Source: Termitomyces sp. T153 (Eukaryota > Basidiomycota > Agaricomycetes > Agaricales > Lyophyllaceae). Taken from it: a DNA stretch of 64,000 bases. Positions 9,582 to 20,065 of this stretch are shown piece by piece. The stretch is taken from NCBI GenBank assembly GCA_018296165.2, contig JACKQL020000048.1:124001-188000 (forward strand), given 5' to 3'. The position numbers were made by a program, and so were the translations under genes. Below the pieces are notes generated by a model that was given only the letters and a program-made list of their open reading frames with translations, was not told where the DNA came from and made no database searches. Position 1 is the first letter of the stretch, and every line of letters starts with the position of its first letter.

Positions 9582-10531
9582 TAGTACCATGGTCAGCAAA
9601 CAGTTCCTTTTGATTGTGATCATGACCTCATATGGTGCCACATCATGGTGGAAAAACTTGCAATGTTGGAAGACATCTTACTAAGTAATACATCTTTCAA
9701 ATTTCTGCTTCTCTCAGGCTGGAGCCTCCAATATAAATGCTGTGTGGGTATCTGTACACTTCCTATGCAAATACCTTTTGCCAAGGTATGAAGAACAGTG
9801 TCCACAAAATTGCGTTTGGCCTTTTTCATCCCTGCAGACTAATTGGCTCCTTGATATTCTACTCAATGCTTCATCGCAGACCCAACCTCACTTTTTTTGG
9901 TCAGGTCCTTGATATTCTACTCAATGCTCAGAAAAGGAGCCTAATGAAGAATGTAGTGAAGTCTGATTTTAGCCATGATTAGTCTATAAAAGTTACACTC
10001 AGAAAAGGAGTATACCTAGCCCAATTCAGCTTCAATATAGAAACAACCACTAGAATCAGCCATTGGACAATTAAGCAAAGAAAAGAAAGCCCACCTGAAA
10101 GAAGAGAAAGTTACTCAATGCTCAGAAAAAGCCTGAAGAAGGATGCAATAGTGGAAATCTAGTTATCAGCTATGATCAGTGATTGGAGATGACAAAAAGT
10201 AGAGCATACATGGCCAGTTAAGTGTAAAAACCTCCAAAAGAGGGTCAGTAGAGTCTATCAGGCCAATCAAAGCTTCTTCTCACAGTATCAGAGCAGAGAA
10301 AATGGTTGATGCTTCAGATTGGAAAGAGAGGTCAAAAGAAAGAGTGATTTGGTGCAATGATTGATCTTTGCCACACACCAAAGGAAAAGGCCAAAAATTT
10401 GAAGCCAGCCAACTTACATCATTTTACATAAGCATTACATAAGGATTGATGGAACCCAGTTTCTTAAGATTCATTGTCCCATATAATAGGTGCACAGCCA
10501 CTTTCCCAGGAGTTGTCACATATACTATAGA
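9582..10531 (-). mobile_element. Helitron G, truncated 5' fragment
   Basis: A second Helitron 5' terminus (TCTATAGTATATGTGAC reading down from 10531, preceded by A) with a leader closely matching that of Helitron E (9,940-10,531 against about 8,990-9,581). Downstream it holds only scraps: a piece like the A/B/D leader near 9,783-9,840 and about one and a half 3'-array units at 9,840-9,925. No terminal hairpin was found, so it is a fragment with no coding capacity. Confidence 0.7.
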
Positions 10532-10534
10532 TGT

Positions 10535-10945
10535 GTAATATCAACACAATGATGATTACCAAAGCAGTTGCTGCAGCAATAGATTACAAAGCATAGCATG
10601 TGACTTTGGCTTTGCTAGGCATGGACAAGGCAATCATCATGCATCACTGCTGGCACTAAAACCTGTTTCCACTGGAAAAATGGAAAAAGAAACCTGTCAT
10701 ACCATTTATTTGACAGATTTTTTTTTGGAAAAAGGCTTCTTCTATTGTTTCAAGCCTTGTTTGATTGGAAATACACTGTCCAGAAATGGTATAACAGGGT
10801 TTTTCCCCAGTTTTTCCCTTGAAAACATGATTGGCTGCCAGCAGTGATGAGGGCATAATTCACATGCAATATCAGCACACTCATGATTACCAAAGCAGTT
10901 GCTGCAGCAATAGCTTACAAAGCATGACATGTGACTTTGGCTTTG
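10535..10945. repeat. Direct repeat pair flanking the foldback element
   Basis: About 75 bp around TTACCAAAGCAGTTGCTGCA occurs at 10,540-10,615 and again at 10,870-10,945 in the same orientation, on either side of the foldback element. They are too diverged and too long to be simple target duplications. Confidence 0.7.
10642..10849. mobile_element. MITE-like foldback element with long inverted repeats
   Basis: Perfect 14-bp ends CATCACTGCTGGCA (10642-10655) and TGCCAGCAGTGATG (10836-10849). The inverted similarity continues imperfectly inward for about 70 bp (CCTGTTT...GGAAAAA...CCTGT.ATACCATTT on both arms), so most of the 208 bp can fold on itself. There is no coding capacity and no clear target duplication. 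Confidence 0.65.
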
Positions 10946-11129
10946 CTTGGTGCAGTCAAGCTGATCATCAACTTATCAAGTGATTTTAATTGCCCAATTG
11001 CAGTAATTTCTGAACGCCAGGAAATTTTAAGCTTAATATTGCCTCTGCCTTACAGAGCTGTTGTTACACCTATATACCATGTTTCTGTGAGAGTATATGC
11101 AAAAATTAAATTAATTTGAATAGAAAAAA

Positions 11130-11370
11130 GCAGTCAGTGGGGAGGTATTCATTGGATACACATCACATGTATAGCAGAAAGATACCTGGAAGGGAGCAAA
11201 AATTGAAGACAAGCTCCAGCTATATTGTTGGTTTCACATCACATGAATAGCAAAAAAGTAACTGGAAAGGAACAAAAATTAAAGACAAGCTCTGGCTATA
11301 TTGTTGGTTTCACATCACATGCACAGCAAAAAGGTAGCTGGAAGGGAGCAAAAATTGAAGACAAGCTCTG
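11130..11370. repeat. Minisatellite of about 76 bp, left part
   Basis: Three units with the core AGGGAGCAAAAATTGAAGAC and TCACATCACATG. The array is split by the LTR element at 11,371 and resumes at 12,528. I see no gene here. Confidence 0.8.
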
Positions 11371-12527
11371 TGTCATAACCTGCTCCCAGAACCCCCAGAC
11401 CTCTTTCCAAGCCACCTTGCTTCCCCAGAGTCCCCCCCAACTCCCTCCTGACTCCACTGCCTCTGTGAACAACTCCAGTGTCACCTGTGCCTGTAGCACC
11501 CTGTGGCTCTCCAGGACAACCTGGACAACCTCTGGTGCCAAACTAAGTCTTGAGGAACAAGTGGGGGGCATGGGGCTTGAATGGCAAGGCTGCCCTGACC
11601 TGCAGACCTGGGGAGAGCCCCCAGAGGAACCCTTGACAGCTGAAGACACCCCTGTCAACCTGGATTAGTCCAGCCCAGAGCATAGAAATCTCATACTCAT
11701 GCTTGTGCTCACAAAGCATTGTGTCTACCCATCCCTGGTCCTGCTGTAGATCAGATTTTCCCCAGCAACTCTCATAATTGACCCACATGTCCATGCAATT
11801 GTTGTTAGAAGGAGGCAGGGTTGGAGATGCTGATAACAATGGTGATTCCAAGAAAGACATGGGATGGCAATTGGAAAACACTGGGGTACATCTGACCCTT
11901 TTAATTGATTGGGAAGAACCCCCTGACAAATGGTGGCCATGCTTTGACTTTGTTCCCCATGCCACTGCCACTCACTGCAGTTTGATCAATCTTGCTTGGC
12001 TTTGATTCCCATTGATTCCCATGCCCCCACTCATCTCTGCCTCATGTCCCACATCTTGAGGGTCTCAATGCTGAAGGGGGGGTGATGTCATGACCTGCTC
12101 CCAGAATCCCTGGACCTCTTTCCAAGCTGCCTTGCTTCCCTGGAGTCCCCCCTCCCCCAACACTCCTTTGACTCCCCTGACCTTTGTTCACCCATAGCAC
12201 CCACCCCAGCTAACTCTGATGCTTCTCTGGCAAACTCTGATGGCCCCTAGCAAACTCTGATGCATCCCCCACAGGCCTCAACACTTCCCCAGTACTTGCT
12301 GCTGGACTTGTACCTGAGCCTTCCCCAAACTCAACCCTTCCTTGTACCTTGTCTGGGACTTCCTCAAACCACCCCAGATTTGTTCAGACTGCTTCTCCTT
12401 GCTTACCTCACACATATCTGAAGTCTGGACCTCCCCAGAATGCTAGGTTAGAAGTGTGGGACATTGTGTCTGCCTAGTAAAGACTCACCCAATTAAGCTG
12501 AGCCCCTGTGGTCAGTGGAACCTGACA
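11371..12527 (+). mobile_element. Deleted LTR retrotransposon with CTCTG target duplication
   Basis: Starts TGTCATAACCTGCTCC and ends GGAACCTGACA, flanked on both sides by CTCTG (11366-11370 and 12528-12532), the 5-bp duplication expected of LTR-element insertion. The 5' LTR is truncated (about 11,371-11,540) and only about 540 bp of internal sequence remain. A polypurine tract (GAAGGGGGGGTGA, 12,073-12,085) precedes the 3' LTR. The LTR and the 3' internal region match gypsy-3 (60,960-61,166), so it is a deletion derivative of that family. The small ORFs inside are not meaningful. Confidence 0.85.
12086..12527 (+). repeat. 3' LTR of the deleted element
   Basis: 442 bp, from TGTCATGACC to CCTGACA, directly after the polypurine tract. 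It is the same LTR family as 41,985-42,982 and 61,166-62,623. Confidence 0.8.
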
Positions 12528-12830
12528 CTCTGGCTATATCATTGGTTTCACATCACATGCACAGCAAAAAGGTAGCAAAAAGGGAGCAAAAATTGAAGAG
12601 GCTATATCATTCATTGGTTTTACATCATGTGCACAGTGAAAAGGTTGCTGGAAGGGAGCAAAAATTGAAGACAAGCTCCAGCTATATTGTAGGTTTTACA
12701 TCACGTGCATAGCAAAAAAGTAGCCAGAAGGGAGCAAAAATTAAAGACAGCCTCCAGCTATATCATTGGCTATACATCACATGTAAGGTCACATGGGAAC
12801 AAAATTTGATGACAAAATTTGGTGTGGGAT
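12528..12830. repeat. Minisatellite of about 76 bp, right part
   Basis: About four units continuing the array of 11,130-11,370 (CTGGCTATATCATTGG, CACATCACATGCACAG, AAGGGAGCAAAAATTGAAGA). It continues into sequence also found at about 28,130-28,270, which suggests the array belongs to the U3 part of an LTR. Confidence 0.75.
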
Positions 12831-13381
12831 CAAGGAGTAAAGCTATGGCTACTTCGTAGACCTCGGAATCTCATTGCCCCTCAGTCAACCCAGGCCAAAC
12901 TCTGAATTGTTCATTCAACTCCCCATTTCCCTTTAATATTCAATATATTGGAATTCTGACTGAGCAGCAGCAACAGTGCATTGGTGTGAGCAACACCTAG
13001 ACATGATGTATAAGTAAGTTGATCCCCAGAGACATAAACGAAGCTAGATTATATATACCTAGACATGATGTATAAGTAAGTTTATCTAGGTACGTGTGTG
13101 ATTAGTATATGTATGAGTGTCAGCAGGTGTAGTAACGTACCCCTAGAGACATATAAACGAGACTGGGAATACTTGTACACATCGAGAAATATATGTAGGT
13201 TGACGGACAAAGCAGTCGGTAGCCCGTAGTGGCCCTGTCCATCGTGTGCGCGGTACTCTTCACATTCGTCCCGCCCACGATGTTCCAACACAATAAGCCC
13301 ATTTTCTTTTCACAGTCATTCGACTCATGGATTGTTCACTCTACCTGAGTGAGCCCCCCAGGTCCACGGGACCTAACACAG
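12830..13381. repeat. Possible solo LTR downstream of the minisatellite
   Basis: Candidate TG...CA bounded sequence ending GGACCTAACACA. It contains two copies of a 30-bp direct repeat (CCTAGACATGATGTATAAGT at about 12,998 and 13,057) and paired AGAGACATA(TA)AACGA motifs. No target duplication was found, so the boundaries are tentative. No gene seen. Confidence 0.35.
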
Positions 13382-13694
13382 GAAAAAAGAGGTGATAAAT
13401 CAGTGAAGACAGCACGGGAAAAGGCATCTTGGCATTAATACAGTGAGCTGACAATACTCTTCAAATTTTCAACAAGTACTTGCTTGCCGACAAGTTACTA
13501 CCAGGCAAACGAGGTCCAGGATAACTGATGTAATTCACTTGTTTTGTCACGACAATATGTTAGTTTAGCTATGGGTTTGTTGCACATATACATCACACTT
13601 TCCCTTGCTTACTATGCTTACTATTGAGATATCTACCTCCGCTACTTAATAGCTAGGTGTTTATACCAGTCAGGTTTACATGCAAGTTGCACAT

Positions 13695-14969
13695 CTACTT
13701 TTTCTGCGACCACGTCATGTTGAAGGGCCAGTAGCTGCTCCGCAATGGATCTCCAGCTTCCTGAATCACTACTTCCATCACTTCTGGACTCAAACCAGCT
13801 TCAATCAGCTTGGGATCAAGCCCGTTAACAATTCTCTGGAAGGAAGAGTACCACACACGGCCCATCAACTGGATGCGAGGATCTCCACACGCCTCAGTCA
13901 GTTATTTGCTTGGGTGATTTCAGACTGTATCATACCGGTGTCTTTGCCGTTGAACGGGCACTTGATGCTAATGCAGTTGACTTGACTTGGAAAGGATGTC
14001 GAGGTCAACGATAATGGTTCTGAGAAAGAATCAATTTTACATACGAAAAGGCGTTCGTGTCTTGAAGGACCGAGCTGAGAGACGATCCAGCCAAAGGATC
14101 GGCATTTCGAGATGACATGTAGCTGAGATAGATATCGTTGAACTTCTTACAGAACGGTCCTAAGCCGTGAGGACCGTCATCGCGGAAGTGCATATCTGTT
14201 TCTTCGATCCAAAGCCAGCCGCGGGGCTTTAGATAGGATATGATGTGCGCCAGGATCGTCTTCCAATTACGAAGCTACAGGAGATTCAATTCAATGGGAG
14301 ATGGGAAATGGGTAGGTTAACGACAGAGAAACGCGTACGTGCAAAAAGACAAAGCGAGCATGGATGATGTCGAAGCTTTCTTGCTCGAACGGCAGCGCTG
14401 TGTCCGTGACGTTGAGCTGCAGGAACTGCATGTTTGGCGGGAGGGCTCGCGAGGGTAGCGGTGATATGTCAATTGCAATCACGCTGGCTTTGGGGTATGT
14501 TTGGGCGGCCTGGATGGCCCTTGAAAGTAGGACGGTAATTTGGAGATACGTGAATGTGAAAAGCTTGTAAATTGGGTACATACCAAGCGCCACTGCCACA
14601 TCTATGACAAAGAAACTGGTATTAGTAATCCAAGTTGTAAACAATAGCTGAATCTCCATTCGTACCCAATCTCAAGGATCCTGTTGGGGTTCGCGATAGA
14701 TGGACCCAAGGAGAGCTTGTGGCCTAGGTAAAGATTGATGCCGTTGTGCATTTCGTCTAATCTTGAGATCATAGTTCAGTTAGGCATGACCAATGGTGTG
14801 GCGGAACTTGACTTTACCTTTCCCACTCTTGGGCATCGTTCTGTTGAATACAGGTAAGTAATCGTAAATGAGCCCCGCGAGTGGACAAAAGATCAGCAAA
14901 AGGAGACTCATAACCCACCGGGAGAGCGTACGGTTCATTGGTCTCGTGGAACGCACGGGTTTCGTTCAT
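13695..14969 (-). CDS. SAM-dependent methyltransferase (TAM-like family), eight exons
   Basis: Exons on the minus strand: 14969-14919, 14840-14818, 14761-14666, 14601-14584, 14519-14339, 14274-14045, 13985-13936, 13882-13695. They sum to 837 nt, a clean 278-aa frame with TAG at 13697-13695. Introns are 46-78 nt and GT-AG; the first donor is GTGGGT. The start ATG gives MNETRAFHETNEPYALP. Class I methyltransferase features: a hydrophobic strand with motif I LEIGCGSGAW (split over three exons), VIAIDISPL with the SAM-ribose acidic residue, LPFEQESFDIIHARFVFLHL (motif IV region) and GWLWIEETD. This family in fungi includes secondary-metabolism and LaeA-like enzymes; the substrate here is unknown. 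It sits alone in CpG-normal DNA between transposons, and no promoter motif is obvious. Confidence 0.85.
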
Positions 14970-16125
14970 GGATGCCGTTTGAGAAATTGGAGAGATTGCA
15001 CATCATATAAGTTTGAGTCTCGGAAATCCCCACCAGTCCTACGCGTCCCACTTGTAAGTCACTATCGCAGGGGAGTGATAGTATCCCACAGTCGACGTTT
15101 CAACGTGTCCAAGAACGCGACCTCGAAACCGAATATGGAAAATTCTGGCCGCCCATGGTCGGACAGTTCGATGATCATCAAACTTTACGCATGAACGCGC
15201 TCTTGGGAAGATCGGAGTGCGATCATAAGCAGAGCTCAATAGTCCTATGACTCCCCCACCTTCAACTTTGGTAGTATATACCGTCCTTCGGGAGATGAGA
15301 GATAGTATTTGGCATGACGAGCTTGAATTCGAAAGCCTCACGTTTAACATTTATGAGACTATCGGTCAGGAAACGTAATGCCTAGAATTTCTGATGTTCT
15401 TTTGATAGAAGAGGATTGTCACTCTAAGTGTTCCCTGATGCTGACCGTCCCTGGACCTGTATCAAGTTGATGAAGCATTGATTTTTTAAAGAGCGGTGAC
15501 GCGATTGGAAGTTGTTGACAATGTCATTCAGATGAGTAATCTTGCGATACTATCGCTGGGTACTTAGTTCGTTTGCTCTTCCTGTATATGCCTGTTCCCA
15601 TGCTCTGAATTAGGTTGCCCATCGAGCTAAGTGGGGTAACGGTTATCAACCTTACAATGGCATGTGAAATAGGGACACCACACGCAGCTTAGTGGAATGT
15701 CTCCTAACATACTTTGCAAGGGTAACTTGGAGTTTGAAACTAGGACCGACTGATTCATGATCTCATCAAAGGAATCTAGTATGACAAGATGTGTATCACG
15801 TTGAAATTCTAGAATGGCAAAGCGAAGAATCGATAGAAAGCACTGCAAAATATCAACCTGTCATTATCCATGAGTTCTGGAGAGAGAAGAGTCCTTGCAA
15901 ACCTCATTTTGGGATGATATCATTTATTCCGTTTATGGATACAAGACGTGGAGTGACACGTTGGACATTTATAAGCAAACGACCATGGATTGATTTGGAG
16001 ATGAATGTATCATTGCATAGAGTATCAGCAGCTAGCTGTGCATGCTGTATTGACAGGAAGGTGTCATATGATATAGTCTGTGAGGTTGGGAATGCGAACC
16101 TGAGCTGCTAATTGAGGATCATGGA
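14970..16125. other. CpG-normal sequence upstream of the methyltransferase, no gene recognised
   Basis: About 1.15 kb with host-like CpG content. Short ORFs exist (for example 15,039-15,350 minus and 15,791-16,111 plus), but none shows a recognisable domain or repeated homology. The first few hundred bases presumably contain the methyltransferase promoter. Confidence 0.4.
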
Positions 16126-16194
16126 TCATTGCATCGATAGAAAGTGTTCATGATCATTGATACCATACATGACCACATTTGGAATCACATTACA

Positions 16195-16350
16195 GGACAT
16201 CGTGGTGCATTTGCAAAGTGAATGCGAGCGTGGGTGCAAACACAAACACAAATAGGAATGTGGGTACAAGTACAATTGCAGATGTGATTGCAAACGTGGA
16301 TACAAGTACCGATTCAGACACAAGCGTGGGCATGGATGGGAGTGATTGAA
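16195..16350. repeat. Degenerate 6/12-bp repeat tract
   Basis: Imperfect alternation of GTGGGTACAAGTAC and TGCAAACACAAACAC-like words over about 150 bases. It is consistent with an old microsatellite with a 6-bp period. Confidence 0.55.
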
Positions 16351-16449
16351 AGTGAGGATGGGTATATATGGGAGCACGGATTTGGACATATTAATACAAG
16401 CGGTGACAGAACAGATACAAACGTGACCAACAATCTATGTGAATGCAAA

Positions 16450-17040
16450 ACCATCCCCTGCCACTCTGCTGATGACAGAATGGTGAAATCCCAGCCTCTG
16501 TCCCAACAAATAGCATGGGTATTAGCCTTAACTGTGTACAATACACAAAATCCAGTTGGTCTGGGGATTCACATGTCTGGAATAGTGGTGGAAGCCTGAT
16601 TGACCCTGAAGGCAAACTATGGAGCAGTATCTGACTTGGGGGTGGCATCAGCAGAAAATGTACTCAGATTAGCAAAATATAAGGATAGAGTGGACTTCCC
16701 TGAGCATGTTACAGACCTTCAGCTGAAATGACAGACTGCCAATAAGAAGGGGGCAGACATAGGAGATCAACTATTCTGAGTGATTATAATTTTGTCTCTC
16801 CCAGTGTTGTGGAACTTTATTGTTGCCTCACTCTACAGAACAACAACCTGAGTTGAGTTGGTGGCAGGCTTTACCATACATTGGGAATGCCTGAAAGGGA
16901 AAATCTCAGCAAATGCTGTATTGACCATGTGTGGCTTTGTAACTAGATTATGGTTTGCTGATCTCATGTTCACACAAGACAGAAGTTTCCCAAATCATAG
17001 GATTACTGTATGTAGTGTAGAAACAAGAATATTACCTTAG
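16450..17040 (+). pseudogene. Ty1/copia gag remnant
   Basis: Conceptual translation in shifting frames gives RLAKYKDRVDFPEHVTDLQL, GADIGDQLF.VIIILSLPV.W and FIVASLYRTTT, the pattern of copia-type Gag (UBN2 family), which forms the particle around element RNA. Downstream LTMCGFVTR resembles half of a zinc knuckle. There are several stops and no intact frame; pol was not found next to it. Confidence 0.65.
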
Positions 17041-17165
17041 ATGATGTGCAGAATATTGGTAATAACTGAAATTTCTAATATCAAATAAAGTAGTGTAAGA
17101 ATAATGTAATGTAAGTCCATAGTCCATTACACTCCCCCCCTTTGGACCACATTGTGGTCTGATAA
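17041..17165 (-). repeat. Copia-like polypurine tract and 3' LTR start
   Basis: On the minus strand GGTCCAAAGGGGGGGAG is followed by TGTAATGGACTATGG (from about 17,127). A G-rich tract directly before a TG-initiated sequence is the usual 3' junction of a copia element. The far end of this LTR is not resolved. Confidence 0.5.
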
Positions 17166-17209
17166 GTCAAATGCACTGTGCTGCAAGTAGCCCACAGCTA
17201 AAAAGGTGC

Positions 17210-17485
17210 CTAATTGTATGAAGGTATAGCCTCATCACTGGGCAGTTGTATAGGCATATCTGGATTGGTGTACAATGAACTAGGCCCTGGTGCAACTACA
17301 GGCTGGAGGTTTTGGGCCTGTGGTCCTGATGAGAATGGAACAGCTTCCTTTGTAGCTGGTGTGGAATGCACATGAGGAGGTGAGCTGTGGGCTACCATTC
17401 TCTGCCACAAGCTAGTTCTGGTGGCATTCATTCCCACTAGGTAATAAAGGCCATGTTGTTTGTAGTGCTCATTTGAGTTGGCCAC
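17210..17485 (-). CDS. Short unrecognised ORF downstream of the two-exon candidate
   Basis: 91 codons, Ser/Pro-rich (SSPPHVHSTPATKEA, AQNLQPVVAPGPSS), ending at the copia-like junction. It may be a C-terminal piece of the neighbour at 17,588-18,271. No domain recognised. Confidence 0.25.
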   Translation of the reverse strand: MANSNEHYKQHGLYYLVGMNATRTSLWQRMVAHSSPPHVHSTPATKEAVPFSSGPQAQNLQPVVAPGPSSLYTNPDMPIQLPSDEAIPSYN

Positions 17486-17587
17486 TCACTGCCTCAGTGG
17501 ATTGAGACAATCAATGTCTTTGTTGAGGGGGGCACACCAGCTATCCCATTCTGTAATGGCCATTGGAGTGCCACAAGTTGTAAGACA

Positions 17588-18271
17588 TCAATGATGAGCA
17601 TCATCAACAACAAGATACTCAGCTTTGGGGTGGTTGTGGTGTTTGTGGAAGTGGTACTCCAAGCATACCACTTTGAATGTATAGCAATGGTACATGAATT
17701 TGGGAGGAACTTGATTGTGGAATAGCACACAGATGATGTCATCTGTAATCTGATCTGCTTGGTTGTTGTGGAATACTGGTTGGTAAATGTGTGCTTGCAA
17801 GGTAGCAAACACAATGTCAAATAGGGCTTTCAGATTGTATGCATCAATGGTTGCCTGGTACATGCCTGGATGGACAAATACAAATGCCATTTGCTTGACA
17901 AATGATGATCTTGCATGTTCCTGCAGAGAAAACAGACAAGTTAGGGCAAAGATGGTTCATCAGTGGATTCAGAATGCCTAATCAAATGCAAGTTCTGACA
18001 CTGAATTCAGCATTCCAGGATGACAGCAGTATAGCACATGTCATGCTATTGACTCAAGCTCAAGAGTACAGTCAACTTCATCTGACCATACCATTGCAAT
18101 AGTCCACATCCAATGACCAGTGTTCTCCTTCCACTGTACTGACCCCTTGGGGATAGGTCTTTCCTGCAACCAAAGTGCAGGATCCATTAGATTGACTGGA
18201 GGTTGGATAACATTAACCTCTGGGTCATCTACAATTCTAATCATGGTCTTATTGCACCATGACTTGAGCAT
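17588..18271 (-). CDS. Unrecognised protein, probably two exons
   Basis: Two minus-strand frames: 18,271-about 18,041 (MLKSWCNKTMIRIVDDPEVN...) and 17,890-17,588 (MAFVFVHPGMYQATIDAYNL...). They are separated by sequence ending in a strong acceptor, TTTTCTCTGCAG, at about 17,924, so they may be exons of one gene. The donor is not certain. I recognise no domain. Surrounding copia junctions suggest it is either an element-borne ORF or a host fragment between elements. Base composition is CpG-poor, as in the transposons. Confidence 0.4.
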
Positions 18272-18399
18272 TTTCTTGCTGACCTGCTGAAACTCAAGCA
18301 GCAGGTGATACCTATTGATTCTCAGCAGATGGATTCATTGGGAACCCTTTGGGAGCAGTCTTCATGAGTACTCTAGACTTGCCCAACAATGTCTAAAGG

Positions 18400-18949
18400 A
18401 CAGTTGCTAAGGAGGCACTAGAGCAAAAGAAGAAGCTTAGAGTTGCAGAGACTGAGATCTGAAGTCTAGGGCTATAATGGTGTATGATTCTTCTATCAGG
18501 TATAGAGAGCATGATGGTATTTATAGTAAGTAAAGATAATAAAACTAAAAGGAGGCAATGTTGGTAAGCAATGGGGAACTGGTTGTTAGTGACCTAGGCA
18601 AGTCAGGAGGAATACCATGTGAAAGTTGGTAACCTAAAATATAGCTAAAGTAGACATTTGGAATGACAGTCAGTATGCTGGTCACTAAGGTGTTGCATAG
18701 TAAAGGAATACAACTAGATCAAGTAACAGGAAACTGTCTCAATAATACCAAAATATAATTAGCCACTTTGCTAGGGAGTCACTTAGAGGTCATTAGTCAT
18801 CCTAAGGGGAAAGTCATCCAATGAGCTGAGAGTCTATAGGCCACACATGATGAAGTCACATGGCCATCATATTGTGTAGAAACCAAAAAATCTGAAAGTA
18901 AAACATAGGAAATGACAGAAATCAGTGCTTAGTGAGAATATAGTCTTAT
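18400..18949 (-). repeat. LTR with TATA box, probable copia 3' LTR
   Basis: On the minus strand GTCCAAGGGAGGA (polypurine) precedes TGATAAGACTATATTC at 18,949. About 420 bp downstream lies CTATAAATACC, a good TATA box. The segment 18,755-18,950 recurs at 63,330-63,530. The 3' boundary is not certain. I see no gene between 18,280 and 19,480 apart from this. Confidence 0.55.
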
Positions 18950-19480
18950 CATCCTCCCTTGGACTTAAATTTTGACTGTCCTCAGTCAACTGTCAAAGTT
19001 GCATGATTTGCTAGATGGCCCATGTGCCATTTTTGAGGATTTAAATAGTCCTGGCATCAACTTTGAACTTTGTCAAACTCCCCTCTCTTCTTTGCTCACT
19101 TAGCCTGACTCTCGTGCACTTACTCAAAATGTATTCTACCACTGCCACTGCTTCCTAGGCTGACCATGCACATGTTGCCCATGCCTCACTTTTTGAGTAA
19201 GTGCAGGAGAGTTGGGCTATGAGAGTGTAATGTTTCCATTATGGGTTCACTTCCAACAAGAAATAAAGTCAAAGACAAAAGAGTGGGATACAGCATCCCA
19301 CCTGAGGGTGTGCACTGGAATTTGCATGTGAATTCCTACGTTAATCAGTAGTAGAAGTAGAATCAACTGATTCTACATGGACAAGTATACTTCAGCATGC
19401 TGTCCAACTGCACTGAGTGAAAAATATGGGCCACTCAAGCCTGGGTGTAGTTATCAATTTCTGTGAGTTATGATAGTAGC

Positions 19481-20065
19481 TCACCCCACTTGTTTGTCCA
19501 TCTTTGAGGCCTCTGCTTCCTTATTACTCATGATGTCCACAGTGCTCAGATACAGCATTACTATATCACTGGGGCTACTGGATCCAGCCTCAGGGGCAGT
19601 AGGAGTAGTGACTAACATTGCTACTACTGCTTTTGTGGGGCTGGGGATGACTTGGGGAGTTGTTGCTGGTTGGAGGGGCATGGTCAATGCAGAATTGTTG
19701 GCATAGTCCAATTCCATGGACTTCTCTGAGAGTGCATCATTGAAAGATGCACCAGAGCTTGACAGTAGTGGGATGAATGTGGCCACAGCCACTGACAATA
19801 AAGGCCCCTCCTCAGTTGGGGCTGCACTTGCAGAAGGAGCCACTGATGAGGGCTCCTCTGCAGCAGCTCATGAGGCTCTCATGACCTCTGCAGGTTGGTG
19901 CAAGAGGTGAGTAAAAATACCATCCTCACCAAAGCACAGCCATTCAGCTGCATCAAGAGGAGAGTGGCCTCTGCTCTCATGAATTTGGAGGAGCATGTGG
20001 AAGCACTCCCAGTCATCAGTGGTGGAGAAATACTGTTGAGTATGGGCCATTGTGGCACATGGCAA
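19481..20065 (-). pseudogene. Unrecognised element-borne ORF, frameshifted
   Basis: Two overlapping minus-strand frames: 20,065-19,868 (AHTQQYFSTTDDWECFHMLL...) and 19,843-19,481 (Ser/Ala/Pro-rich, MAPSASAAPTEEGPLLSVAV...). Together they look like one acidic, low-complexity protein broken by a frameshift near 19,860. It lies just upstream (in minus orientation) of the LTR at 18,949. Composition resembles the ORFs at 29,264-31,034, but I cannot show homology by eye. Confidence 0.35.

Noticed and set aside
11225..11971. ORFs of 120-147 codons in the deleted LTR element
   Set aside because: They cross LTR and internal boundaries and the minisatellite; composition follows the C-rich LTR, not a protein family.
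15039..15350. 103-codon minus-strand ORF upstream of the methyltransferase
   Set aside because: It overlaps the likely promoter, has no domain, and the gene start at 14,969 is well supported without it.
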